Assembly (NCBI GenBank): GCA_017442465.1
Contig: JAFRZQ010000145.1
Location: 1 to 8,803, forward strand
Direction: 5' to 3'
From: Anaerotignum sp.
Lineage (GTDB): Bacteria > Bacillota > Clostridia > Lachnospirales > Anaerotignaceae
DNA length: 8,803 bases
Shown: in pieces, positions 1 through 4,706 of the stretch
Position numbering within the stretch: the first letter of the stretch is position 1
Layout of the letters: the number at the start of each line of letters is the position of its first letter
The notes under the pieces: generated by a model
What the model was told of the DNA's origin: nothing
The model's database searches: none
The model's input: only the letters and a program-made list of their open reading frames with translations
Program-made: the position numbers and the translations under genes

Positions 1-400
1 CAAACAGTATCGTGTCACACAGCACAGTGATACGGAACATCCCTTCACCAATGAATATTGGGATCAGTTCGAAAAAGGGGTCTATGTGGATATCGTCACC
101 GGTGAGCCTCTTTTCTCTTCTTTGGATAAATATGAAAGCAGCTGCGGATGGCCTGCCTTCACACAACCCATCGAAGCCCCTACCATCATAGAGAAAATGG
201 ATTACAGCCACGGGATGCGTCGGATAGAAGTACGCAGCCGTGCAGGGGATTCTCATCTGGGCCATGTTTTCACCAACGACCCGGAGTCCCCCAATGGGGT
301 ACGCTACTGCATCAACAGTGCCTCTCTTCGCTTCATTCCTTATGAAGAAATGGAAGCAGAAGGCTATGGTTATCTTCTGGATCTGTTTGATGCCGAATAA
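1..400 (+). CDS. msrB: Peptide methionine (R)-S-oxide reductase MsrB domain, 3' part of gene (5' end outside window)
   Basis: Reduces methionine-R-sulfoxide in proteins, using a catalytic Cys recycled through a second Cys. The open frame begins at position 2 and runs without a start to TAA at 398-400, so the N-terminus is cut by the window edge. Visible motifs in order are the PFTNEYWDQFEKGVY entry, GEPLFSS, SSCGWPAF, HLGHVF and RYCINSASLRF. The Cys of RYCIN is the catalytic one; the Cys of SSCGWP lies 55 residues before it, the spacing of the resolving Cys in two-Cys MsrB proteins. The positions where zinc-type MsrBs carry CxxC pairs read DIVT and SRAG here, so this is the zinc-free type. 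Such domains are often fused behind an MsrA domain, which would lie left of the window; that is inference. The gene ends at a hairpin terminator shared with the convergent exchanger gene. Family assignment is secure; the full architecture is unknown. Confidence 0.95.
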   Translation, partial: KQYRVTQHSDTEHPFTNEYWDQFEKGVYVDIVTGEPLFSSLDKYESSCGWPAFTQPIEAPTIIEKMDYSHGMRRIEVRSRAGDSHLGHVFTNDPESPNGVRYCINSASLRFIPYEEMEAEGYGYLLDLFDAE

Positions 401-418
401 ACAGAAAACCGACATAAA

Positions 419-450
419 AAAAGCCGACCTTTTGAACAAGGTTGGCTTTT
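419..450. terminator. Bidirectional intrinsic terminator between msrB and the exchanger gene
   Basis: Arms 419-431 (AAAAGCCGACCTT) and 438-450 (AAGGTTGGCTTTT) pair over 13 positions with one G-T wobble and a 6-nt loop. The plus strand reads into TTTT at 447-450. The minus strand reads into seven T from 422 down to 416. The hairpin begins 1 bp beyond the exchanger stop codon and 18 bp after the msrB stop, so it can serve both convergent genes. Confidence 0.85.
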
Positions 451-451
451 A

Positions 452-1393
452 TCATGCAATCAGATATACAAAATAGCCTGCGTAGCACGCCAGCATGATG
501 ATCCCATGCAGTCGGTTCAGCATCTTCCTGCGGAAGACGCACAGAAGCAGCAGAACCACAGCGCCAACAGCAACAGCACTATCCACCAGAAAAGCGGAAC
601 TATAAACCACTGGCGTAATAACCGCAGTCACGCCTACAACAAACATGATGTTGAACAAGTTGCTGCCAACGATATTACCCACAGCAATATCGGAGTTGCC
701 CTTCATCGCTGCAGTCACGCTGGTCACCAGCTCCGGCAGGGATGTTCCCAGAGCTACGATGGTCAGCCCGATCAGACGCTCACTCATGCCAAAAATACGG
801 GCAATGGCCGTTGCTGCATTGACCGCAATATCACTGCCCCATACGATGGCAACTACACCAACGATCACAAGGAAAATCAGCCTGCCCATGGAACTGTTTG
901 CAGCCACTTCATCCAGCGTTTCGTCATAAGACGCACCTCGCTTCGCCAGACGCAGCAGATACATCAGATACACTACCATACACGCCAGAAGAATAACCCC
1001 TTCCAGCCTGCCAATGACATTGTTCAAAAGCCCCATAACAGCCATCAGCGCTGTCATAAAAATAACCATTGGAATTTCATAATGCACTGTCGTTTTCTGC
1101 ACAGGTACCTTACAGATCACCGCTGTCAGCCCAAGGATCACCAACACATTCATGATATTGCTGCCTACAACATTCCCAATGGTGATTTCCGCACTGCCTT
1201 TCAATGCCGCAGAAATGCTGACTGCCGCCTCAGGTGCACTTGTCCCCATAGCAACAATAGTCAGACCAATGACGATCTGGGGAATACCAAATTTGTCGGC
1301 AATGCTTGCAGCCCCTTCCACAAACCAGTCTGCGCCTTTAACCAGCAGAACAAACCCGACAACCAATAATAAAATCTGTATCATCAAATCCAT
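452..1393 (-). CDS. Sodium/calcium exchanger family membrane protein (CaCA superfamily, YrbG-like)
   Basis: A 313-residue integral membrane cation antiporter, probably exporting Ca2+ in exchange for Na+ or H+. Two homologous alpha repeats are clear: residues about 50-94 (GTSAPEAAVSISAALKG, then GNVVGSN) and 216-259 (GTSLPELVTSVTAAMKG, then GNIVGSN). The paired acidic residues in GTSxPE and the GN..GSN segments form the ion site in this family. About ten hydrophobic helices are split by a short acidic loop near residues 155-165 (SYDETLDEVAANSS). I chose ATG at 1393 because GGAG lies 8 nt upstream of it; an in-frame TTG at 1420 has no comparable site. A strong promoter lies at 1448-1476. The gene converges on msrB and diverges from the PPOX-fold gene. 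Family is secure; which cation it carries in vivo is not visible. Confidence 0.93.
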   Translation of the reverse strand: MDLMIQILLLVVGFVLLVKGADWFVEGAASIADKFGIPQIVIGLTIVAMGTSAPEAAVSISAALKGSAEITIGNVVGSNIMNVLVILGLTAVICKVPVQKTTVHYEIPMVIFMTALMAVMGLLNNVIGRLEGVILLACMVVYLMYLLRLAKRGASYDETLDEVAANSSMGRLIFLVIVGVVAIVWGSDIAVNAATAIARIFGMSERLIGLTIVALGTSLPELVTSVTAAMKGNSDIAVGNIVGSNLFNIMFVVGVTAVITPVVYSSAFLVDSAVAVGAVVLLLLCVFRRKMLNRLHGIIMLACYAGYFVYLIA

Positions 1394-1447
1394 AACTATT
1401 CTCCAGTCTGTATCTTTCAAACATTACTATTTCATTTTAACTTTATA

Positions 1448-1476
1448 ATTATACCTTCCCCACCCTGTGTTTTCAA
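1448..1476 (-). promoter_or_regulatory. Sigma-A-type promoter of the exchanger gene
   Basis: On the minus strand TTGAAA (1476-1471) and TATAAT (1453-1448) are separated by exactly 17 nt. Predicted transcription start is near 1441, giving a leader of about 48 nt before ATG at 1393. No operator-like repeat was seen. Confidence 0.8.
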
Positions 1477-1500
1477 TACGGTATCCCGTTAAAAATCCAT

Positions 1501-1528
1501 TTCATAAAACCGGATTCAGTGATACAAT
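1501..1528 (+). promoter_or_regulatory. Probable extended -10 promoter of the PPOX-fold gene
   Basis: TGA directly precedes TACAAT (1523-1528), giving an extended -10 element. A weak -35 candidate, TTCATA (1501-1506), lies 16 nt upstream. The start would be near 1535, leaving a leader of about 20 nt that holds the AGGAGG ribosome binding site (1541-1546). It sits back to back with the exchanger promoter. Confidence 0.5.
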
Positions 1529-1554
1529 AGCCATAATAAAAGGAGGTCGATTTC

Positions 1555-1950
1555 ATGAAAGAAGTATATGAATTCCTGAAAAAATGCAATACTTATTATC
1601 TGGCAACCGTAGAAGCAGACGGTCAGCCCAGGGTGCGTCCCTTCGGCACCATTAACCTGTTCGAGGATAAGCTTTATATCCAGACAGGAAAGGTAAAAGA
1701 TGTTTCCAAACAGATCGCCGTAAACCCTAAAGTTGAAATCTGTGCTTTTGACGGCGAAAAATGGCTGCGCGTAGCCTGCACACTGGTGCGTGACGAAAGA
1801 ATGGAAGCCAAAACACATATGCTGGACAACTATCCTCAGCTGAAAAAAATGTACGACCCCGCTGACGATAATACAGAAGTACTGTATATGAAGGATGCAA
1901 CAGCAACCTTCTCCTCTTTCACAGAGGCCCCCAAAGTAATCAAATTCTGA
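1555..1950 (+). CDS. Pyridoxamine 5'-phosphate oxidase-fold (FMN-binding split barrel) family protein
   Basis: A 131-residue soluble protein. The N-terminal pattern (YYLATVEADGQPRVRPFGT, about residues 14-32) and the following IQTGKVKDVSKQIAVNP stretch are typical of small PPOX-like split-barrel proteins, which usually form dimers binding FMN, F420 or heme at the interface. Members of this size are not true PdxH enzymes; many are uncharacterised flavoproteins of anaerobes. The start is well set: AGGAGG at 1541-1546 lies 8 nt before ATG. It is a single-gene unit with its own promoter and a strong terminator just behind its stop. No signal peptide or membrane segment is seen. Cofactor and substrate cannot be read from the sequence. 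Confidence 0.9.
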   Translation: MKEVYEFLKKCNTYYLATVEADGQPRVRPFGTINLFEDKLYIQTGKVKDVSKQIAVNPKVEICAFDGEKWLRVACTLVRDERMEAKTHMLDNYPQLKKMYDPADDNTEVLYMKDATATFSSFTEAPKVIKF

Positions 1951-1954
1951 ACAT

Positions 1955-1985
1955 AAAAAAGAGATGGTCTCACCATCTCTTTTTT
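1955..1985. terminator. Bidirectional intrinsic terminator of the PPOX-fold gene and of the candidate small RNA
   Basis: Arms AAAAAAGAGATGG (1955-1967) and CCATCTCTTTTTT (1973-1985) are perfect over 13 bp with a 5-nt loop. Each strand has a six-T tract at the 3' side, so it works in both directions. On the plus strand it begins 4 bp after the PPOX stop. On the minus strand it would end a transcript starting near 2055. Confidence 0.9.
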
Positions 1986-2055
1986 ATGTAGAATGTAGTG
2001 TATTTTGTTTTATCACCGATGGCTCTTCGGTTTTGTTAGCCCGTGCTAACTCTGT
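1955..2055 (-). ncRNA. Candidate novel small RNA of about 100 nt, no family recognised
   Basis: A predicted independent transcription unit between rplL and the PPOX-fold gene. A consensus promoter (2062-2090) predicts a start near 2055, and a strong intrinsic terminator (1955-1985) predicts an end near 1955. From 5' to 3' the RNA would have hairpin 1 (GUUAGC, loop ACGG, GCUAAC; 2050-2035), hairpin 2 (ACCGA, 7-nt loop, UCGGU; 2031-2015), an A-rich unpaired linker (about 2014-1986), and the terminator hairpin. I found no start codon with a Shine-Dalgarno sequence. It lacks the conserved cores of SRP RNA, 6S RNA, tmRNA and tRNA that I know. It could instead be a transcript antisense to the 3' end of the PPOX mRNA, since the two share the terminator. 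The boundaries are inferred from promoter and terminator only. Confidence 0.55.
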
Positions 2056-2061
2056 ATCTAT

Positions 2062-2121
2062 ATAATATCATCCATACCATACTATGTCAATAGTATTTCT
2101 AAAAATATTTGAAATATTTTT
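2062..2121 (-). promoter_or_regulatory. Strong promoter with UP-like element for the candidate small RNA
   Basis: Minus strand: TTGACA (2090-2085), 17-nt spacer, TATTAT (2067-2062) preceded by TGA, which makes an extended -10. Upstream, positions about -37 to -55 read AAATATTTTTAGAAATAC, close to the consensus UP element bound by the RNA polymerase alpha subunit. The far part of this block (2101-2121) is also a perfect 10-bp inverted repeat around a single central base. This combination is typical of highly expressed stable-RNA promoters. Confidence 0.65.
2101..2121. repeat. Perfect A/T-rich inverted repeat upstream of the small RNA promoter
   Basis: Arms 2101-2110 (AAAAATATTT) and 2112-2121 (AAATATTTTT) are exact reverse complements around G2111. 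A second, outer pair, TTTCTAAA (2096-2103) with TTTAGAAA (2126-2133), is roughly concentric with it. It may be simply an UP element, or a binding site or cruciform; no protein can be named. Confidence 0.6.
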
Positions 2122-2148
2122 CTCATTTAGAAAAAAATTGCTGCATAG

Positions 2149-2177
2149 AAAAAGCCACAGGTGTTTCCACCTGTGGC
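2149..2177 (-). terminator. Intrinsic terminator of the rplJ-rplL unit
   Basis: A perfect 10-bp stem, GCCACAGGTG (2154-2163) with CACCTGTGGC (2168-2177), and a TTTC loop (plus strand). On the minus strand it is followed by five T (2153-2149). It lies about 25 bp after the rplL stop and closes the ribosomal operon. Confidence 0.9.
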
Positions 2178-2202
2178 CATAAGGATCTTAAGTAGGCTGA
2201 AA

Positions 2203-2574
2203 TTATTTCAGTGTTACTTTAGCGCCAACTTCTTCCAGTTTAGCTTTGATTGCTTCAGCGTCTTCTTTGGAAGCCTGTTCTTTCAGTACTTTGGGAGCGC
2301 CGTCTACAGCTTCTTTAGCTTCTTTCAGGCCCAGACCTGTTACTTCACGAACAACTTTGATAACTTTGATTTTTTCTGCGCCAACTTCTGTCAGTTCAAC
2401 GTCGAATTCTGTTTTTTCTTCTTCAGCTGCTGCTGCGGGGCCAGCTACTACTGCTACGCCTGCTGCTGCGGATACGCCAAATTCTTCTTCTGCTGCTTTT
2501 ACCAGATCATTCAGTTCCAGTACTGTCAGTTCTTTTACTGCTGCGATGATTTCTTCGATTGTCAGTTTTGCCAT
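2203..2574 (-). CDS. rplL: Large ribosomal subunit protein bL12 (L7/L12)
   Basis: Stalk protein that forms dimers on L10 and recruits and stimulates translation factors EF-Tu, EF-G, IF2 and RF3. At 123 residues it has the normal family length. The N-terminal dimerisation domain (MAKLTIEEIIAAVKELTVLELNDLVKAAEEEFGV) leads to an Ala-rich flexible hinge at about residues 36-52, then the globular C-terminal domain with VIKVVREVTGLGLKEAK and VDGAPKVLKE, the factor-binding surface. GGAGG lies 9 nt before ATG. It is the last gene of its operon and follows rplJ after a 102-bp spacer with two small stem-loops. Codon use is strongly biased, as expected for a very highly expressed gene. Immediately downstream is a terminator, and rpoB does not follow. 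Confidence 0.98.
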   Translation of the reverse strand: MAKLTIEEIIAAVKELTVLELNDLVKAAEEEFGVSAAAGVAVVAGPAAAAEEEKTEFDVELTEVGAEKIKVIKVVREVTGLGLKEAKEAVDGAPKVLKEQASKEDAEAIKAKLEEVGAKVTLK

Positions 2575-2631
2575 TGTAAAGCACCTCCGATAATATTTAG
2601 GTTTAATTTTCTCAATAATTTATTGGGTTCA

Positions 2632-2669
2632 CCGCCCTATGCGGCGAGTTTTCTGCAGCTTATGCTGCA
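2632..2669 (-). other. Two small stem-loops in the rplJ-rplL spacer
   Basis: The 102-bp spacer holds TGCAGC (2654-2659) pairing with GCTGCA (2664-2669) over a 4-nt loop, and CCGC (2632-2635) pairing with GCGG (2641-2644), or alternatively CGCC with GGCG. Neither has a U tract on the minus strand, so they are not terminators. They might stabilise or process the mRNA, which could help give the roughly four-fold excess of L12 over L10; this is inference. Confidence 0.4.
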
Positions 2670-2676
2670 ATTGGAA

Positions 2677-3162
2677 TTATGCGTCTTTCTTCGCGATCTG
2701 ATCGATAACACGAGCGAAAGAGGACATGGGGGATTTGAAGCTGCCCAGCAGTTTGGAGAGCAGAACTTCTCTGGAAGGGATGTCAGCGATCAGCTTCATA
2801 CCAGCTGCATCGTATACAACGCCTTCAACTACACCTGCTTTGAATTCCAGTTCTTTTACGTTTTTAGCAACTTTGTTCAGCACTGCTGCACCTGCTGTTG
2901 CGTCTTCGTAAGAGAAAGCGAATGCGCTGGGGCCAGCCAGATACTGGTCCAGACCTTCGAACTGTGTACCCTGGATTGCGAAGTGTACCATTGTGTTTTT
3001 GTAAACTTTATAATCAACACCTGCTTCTCTGAGCTGTTTTCTCAGATCAGTGTCCTGTTCAACAGTCAAGCCTCTAGCGTCAACCATTACTACGGATGTT
3101 GCTCTTTCCAGCTTTTCTTTGATTTCGTTTACTACAACCTGTTTCTGTTCGATTTTTGCCAT
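2677..3162 (-). CDS. rplJ: Large ribosomal subunit protein uL10
   Basis: Base of the ribosomal stalk. Its N-terminal domain binds 23S rRNA together with L11, and its C-terminal helix carries the L12 dimers. At 161 residues it is slightly short of the usual 165-175. Recognisable parts are the start (MAKIEQKQVVVNEIKEKLER), VMVDARGLTVEQDTDLRKQLREAGVDYKVYKNTM, the central GPSAFAFSYEDATAGAAVLNK block, and the C-terminal segment LLGSFKSPMSSFARVIDQIA, which is the L12-binding helix. Upstream is AGGAGG 12 nt before ATG, with a second AAGGA closer to it. It is first in the rplJL unit behind an L10 leader with attenuator, which implies feedback control by L10(L12)4. Confidence 0.98.
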   Translation of the reverse strand: MAKIEQKQVVVNEIKEKLERATSVVMVDARGLTVEQDTDLRKQLREAGVDYKVYKNTMVHFAIQGTQFEGLDQYLAGPSAFAFSYEDATAGAAVLNKVAKNVKELEFKAGVVEGVVYDAAGMKLIADIPSREVLLSKLLGSFKSPMSSFARVIDQIAKKDA

Positions 3163-3209
3163 TGTTTCCTTACACCTCCTTAAAATCCTACTTTTTCAAA
3201 ATGTCATTG

Positions 3210-3242
3210 AAAAAAGCCTCTTTGCACATAGACAAAGAGGCT
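3210..3242 (-). terminator. Attenuator (intrinsic terminator) in the rplJ leader
   Basis: Minus-strand stem AGCCTCTTTG (3242-3233) with CAAAGAGGCT (3224-3215), 8-nt loop, followed by five T (3214-3210) that run on from the stem's final T. It lies between the L10 leader fold and the rplJ start, where premature termination would cut rplJL expression. Confidence 0.88.
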
Positions 3243-3331
3243 CAAAAGCTCATCAGCAATTTCCCTCGGCAGGATTTACGCGGCGAACCGCTACCGGCTG
3301 TCTACGGCAATATATGATTTTTTCTATCAAC
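3210..3331 (-). promoter_or_regulatory. Ribosomal protein L10 leader (autoregulatory RNA)
   Basis: The transcript starting near 3331 contains a conserved block at about 3309-3262: GCCGUAGACAGC, then CGGUA pairing with UGCCG followed by AGG, enclosing GCGG-UUCG-CCGC. This matches the Firmicutes L10 leader that is known to be bound by L10(L12)4 through a kink-turn-like fold resembling its 23S rRNA site. The attenuator stem follows at 3242-3215. The expected logic is that excess L10(L12)4 binds the leader and favours the terminator. The match is from recall of the consensus, without a covariance search. Confidence 0.85.
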
Positions 3332-3337
3332 TCGTAT

Positions 3338-3366
3338 ATTTTAACCGATAAACGAGCACCTGTCAA
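3338..3366 (-). promoter_or_regulatory. Promoter of the rplJ-rplL unit
   Basis: Minus strand TTGACA (3366-3361), exactly 17 nt, then TAAAAT (3343-3338). The start is predicted near 3331. The -35 box is only 14 bp beyond the rplA stop codon, and there is no terminator between rplA and this promoter, so some read-through from the upstream genes is also possible. Confidence 0.85.
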
Positions 3367-3380
3367 GGGTTTTCCGGAGA

Positions 3381-4076
3381 TTATTCGGAAATTTTTGCAG
3401 GGTTTACTTTTACGCCAGGGCCCATTGTTGTTGTCAGTGTTACACTCTTCAGGTACTGACCTTTAGCTGCCTGGGGTTTTGCTTTTATAACTGCACTCAT
3501 CAGAGTCTGGAAGTTTTCTGCCAGTTTTTCAGAACCGAAAGATACCTTGCCTACAGGCACATGAATGATGTTTGTTTTGTCCAGACGGTATTCGATTTTA
3601 CCAGCTTTGATGTCGTTGATCGCTTTAGTAACGTCCATTGTTACTGTACCAGCTTTGGGGTTGGGCATCAGGCCTTTGGGACCCAGCACACGACCCAGTC
3701 TACCAACAACGCCCATCATATCGGGTGTTGCTACTGCAACGTCGAAACCGAACCAGTTTTCATTCTGGATCTTGGGAATCAGATCCTCTGCGCCTACGAA
3801 ATCCGCACCAGCTGCCAGAGCTTCTTCAGCTTTAGCGCCTTTTGCGAATACCAGAACACGAACTGTTTTACCTGTACCGTGAGGAAGAACTACGGCACCA
3901 CGAACCTGCTGATCGGCATGTCTGCCGTCAACGCCCAAACGAATATGCGCTTCTACTGTAGCGTCAAATTTTGTTGTAGATGTTTTCTGTACCAGATCGA
4001 TTGCATCTGCTGTATCATACAGCACTGCTCTATCTACGAGTTTAGCTGCCTCGCTATATTTTTTACCTCTTTTCAC
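3381..4076 (-). CDS. rplA: Large ribosomal subunit protein uL1
   Basis: L1 forms the mobile L1 stalk, binds 23S rRNA helices 76-78 and helps release deacyl-tRNA; it is also a translational repressor of its own operon. At 231 residues it has full family length. Landmarks are MKRGKKYSEAAKLVDR, the GTGKTVRVLVFAKG segment, VVGRLGRVLGPKGLMPNPKAGTV (family signature), GKIEYRLDKTNIIHVPVGKVSF, and the C-terminal VTLTTTMGPGVKVNP. The start is GTG at 4076, with AGGAGG 8 nt upstream; no better ATG exists nearby. An L1-binding-site mimic lies just upstream of the ribosome binding site. It follows rplK with a 100-bp spacer and precedes the rplJ promoter closely. Confidence 0.98.
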   Translation of the reverse strand: MKRGKKYSEAAKLVDRAVLYDTADAIDLVQKTSTTKFDATVEAHIRLGVDGRHADQQVRGAVVLPHGTGKTVRVLVFAKGAKAEEALAAGADFVGAEDLIPKIQNENWFGFDVAVATPDMMGVVGRLGRVLGPKGLMPNPKAGTVTMDVTKAINDIKAGKIEYRLDKTNIIHVPVGKVSFGSEKLAENFQTLMSAVIKAKPQAAKGQYLKSVTLTTTMGPGVKVNPAKISE

Positions 4077-4093
4077 TTTCGTGACCTCCTTAT

Positions 4094-4122
4094 GTGGTAG
4101 TATCGGGAGAATTCCCTCCCAC
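4094..4122 (-). promoter_or_regulatory. Putative L1-binding mRNA site upstream of rplA
   Basis: Minus-strand RNA folds as an outer stem GUGG (4122-4119) with CCAC (4097-4094), a short GA strand, an inner stem GGGA with UCCC, and a long strand GAUACUA. The 23S rRNA L1 site has the same layout: GUGGGAG on one strand and a UGAAAUACCAC-like strand opposite. The outer stem ends 3 nt before the AGGAGG of rplA, so bound L1 could block ribosome entry. Confidence 0.7.
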
Positions 4123-4176
4123 TTCTATACGCCAAAATTTATATCAGTTTCTTTTAATCAAATGGAAAATTTCGGC

Positions 4177-4602
4177 TTATTCTTCAACAACGATACCCAT
4201 GCTTCTTGCTGTGCCGCAGATCATGCTATAAGCAGCTTCGATAGATGCTGCGTTCAGATCTTTCATTTTCAGTTCAGCGATTTCCATTACTTTTGCCTTA
4301 GGCACTCTTGCAACTTTTGTTTTGTTGGGTGTGCCGGAACCGGATTCGATACCAGCTGCCTTTTTCAGCAGAACTGCTGCGGGGGGTGTTTTAGTAATGA
4401 AGGAATAGCTTCTGTCCTGGTAAACTGTGATTACTACAGGGATGATCAGACCAGCCTGAGAAGCTGTTTTTTCGTTGAATTCTTTGCAGAAGCCCATGAT
4501 GTTCACACCATGCTGACCCAGTGCGGGACCAACAGGAGGAGCGGGTGTTGCCTTCGCTGCGGGGATCTGTAATTTAATATAACCTGTTACTTTCTTTGCC
4601 AT
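4177..4602 (-). CDS. rplK: Large ribosomal subunit protein uL11
   Basis: L11 binds the GTPase-associated region of 23S rRNA with L10 and takes part in factor-dependent GTP hydrolysis and the stringent response. The 141-residue length is standard. Landmarks are MAKKVTGYIKLQIPAAKATPAPPVGPALGQHGVNIMGFCKEFN (N-terminal domain with the Pro-rich signature), the linker FITKTPPAAVLLKKAAGIESGSGTPN, and the C-terminal rRNA-binding domain ending MICGTARSMGIVVEE. AGGAGG lies 7 nt before ATG. It follows nusG, with a spacer containing a hairpin and an L1-site mimic, and leads to rplA, the classical L11-L1 pair under L1 control. Confidence 0.98.
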   Translation of the reverse strand: MAKKVTGYIKLQIPAAKATPAPPVGPALGQHGVNIMGFCKEFNEKTASQAGLIIPVVITVYQDRSYSFITKTPPAAVLLKKAAGIESGSGTPNKTKVARVPKAKVMEIAELKMKDLNAASIEAAYSMICGTARSMGIVVEE

Positions 4603-4621
4603 GATGGCACCTCCTATAAAT

Positions 4622-4651
4622 GTGGTAATTAGCGGGGATTGTCCCTCCCAC
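4622..4651 (-). promoter_or_regulatory. Putative L1-binding mRNA site upstream of rplK
   Basis: Minus-strand RNA has outer stem GUGG (4651-4648) with CCAC (4625-4622), short strand GA, inner stem GGGA with UCCC around a CAA loop, and long strand CGCUAAUUA. Its first nine bases (GUGGGAGGG) and final ACCAC are identical to the site in front of rplA. It lies a few nt before the AGGAGG of rplK. In E. coli L1 represses from the rplK leader, so this position fits known biology. Confidence 0.75.
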
Positions 4652-4652
4652 T

Positions 4653-4670
4653 CGGCAGGTCTTCCTGCCG
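4653..4670 (-). other. Stable hairpin in the nusG-rplK spacer, adjacent to the L1 site
   Basis: A perfect 7-bp stem CGGCAGG with CCTGCCG (4653-4659 and 4664-4670) closed by a 4-nt loop. No U tract follows on the minus strand, so it is not a terminator. It ends 1 nt before the L1-site stem and might stack on it or mark an RNA processing point; this is inference. Confidence 0.6.
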
Positions 4671-4706
4671 TTTAACAAACAATTGACTTAATTTGAAAGC
4701 TTTTTA

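Noticed and set aside
506..1369. Long open frame on the plus strand opposite the exchanger gene
   Set aside because: Its composition (His, Asn, Gln rich without any domain) is that of an antisense shadow, and the exchanger on the minus strand is clear.
2015..2050. Resemblance of the small RNA region to a cyclic-di-GMP or preQ1 riboswitch (ACCGATGG-like string on the plus strand)
   Set aside because: The conserved core of those riboswitches is missing, and no gene start lies downstream on either strand within reach.
2161..3183. Long open frame on the plus strand opposite rplL, their spacer and rplJ (340 codons)
   Set aside because: It is a shadow produced by the biased codon use of rplL and rplJ. 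The translation is rich in Phe, Cys and Tyr runs, has no ribosome binding site, and the opposite-strand genes are certain.
3371..3396. TTTCCG/CGGAAA inverted repeat with a T tract beside the rplA stop, considered as a terminator
   Set aside because: The T tract follows the stem only on the plus strand, where no gene is transcribed towards it. On the minus strand the stem is followed by AAAACCC.
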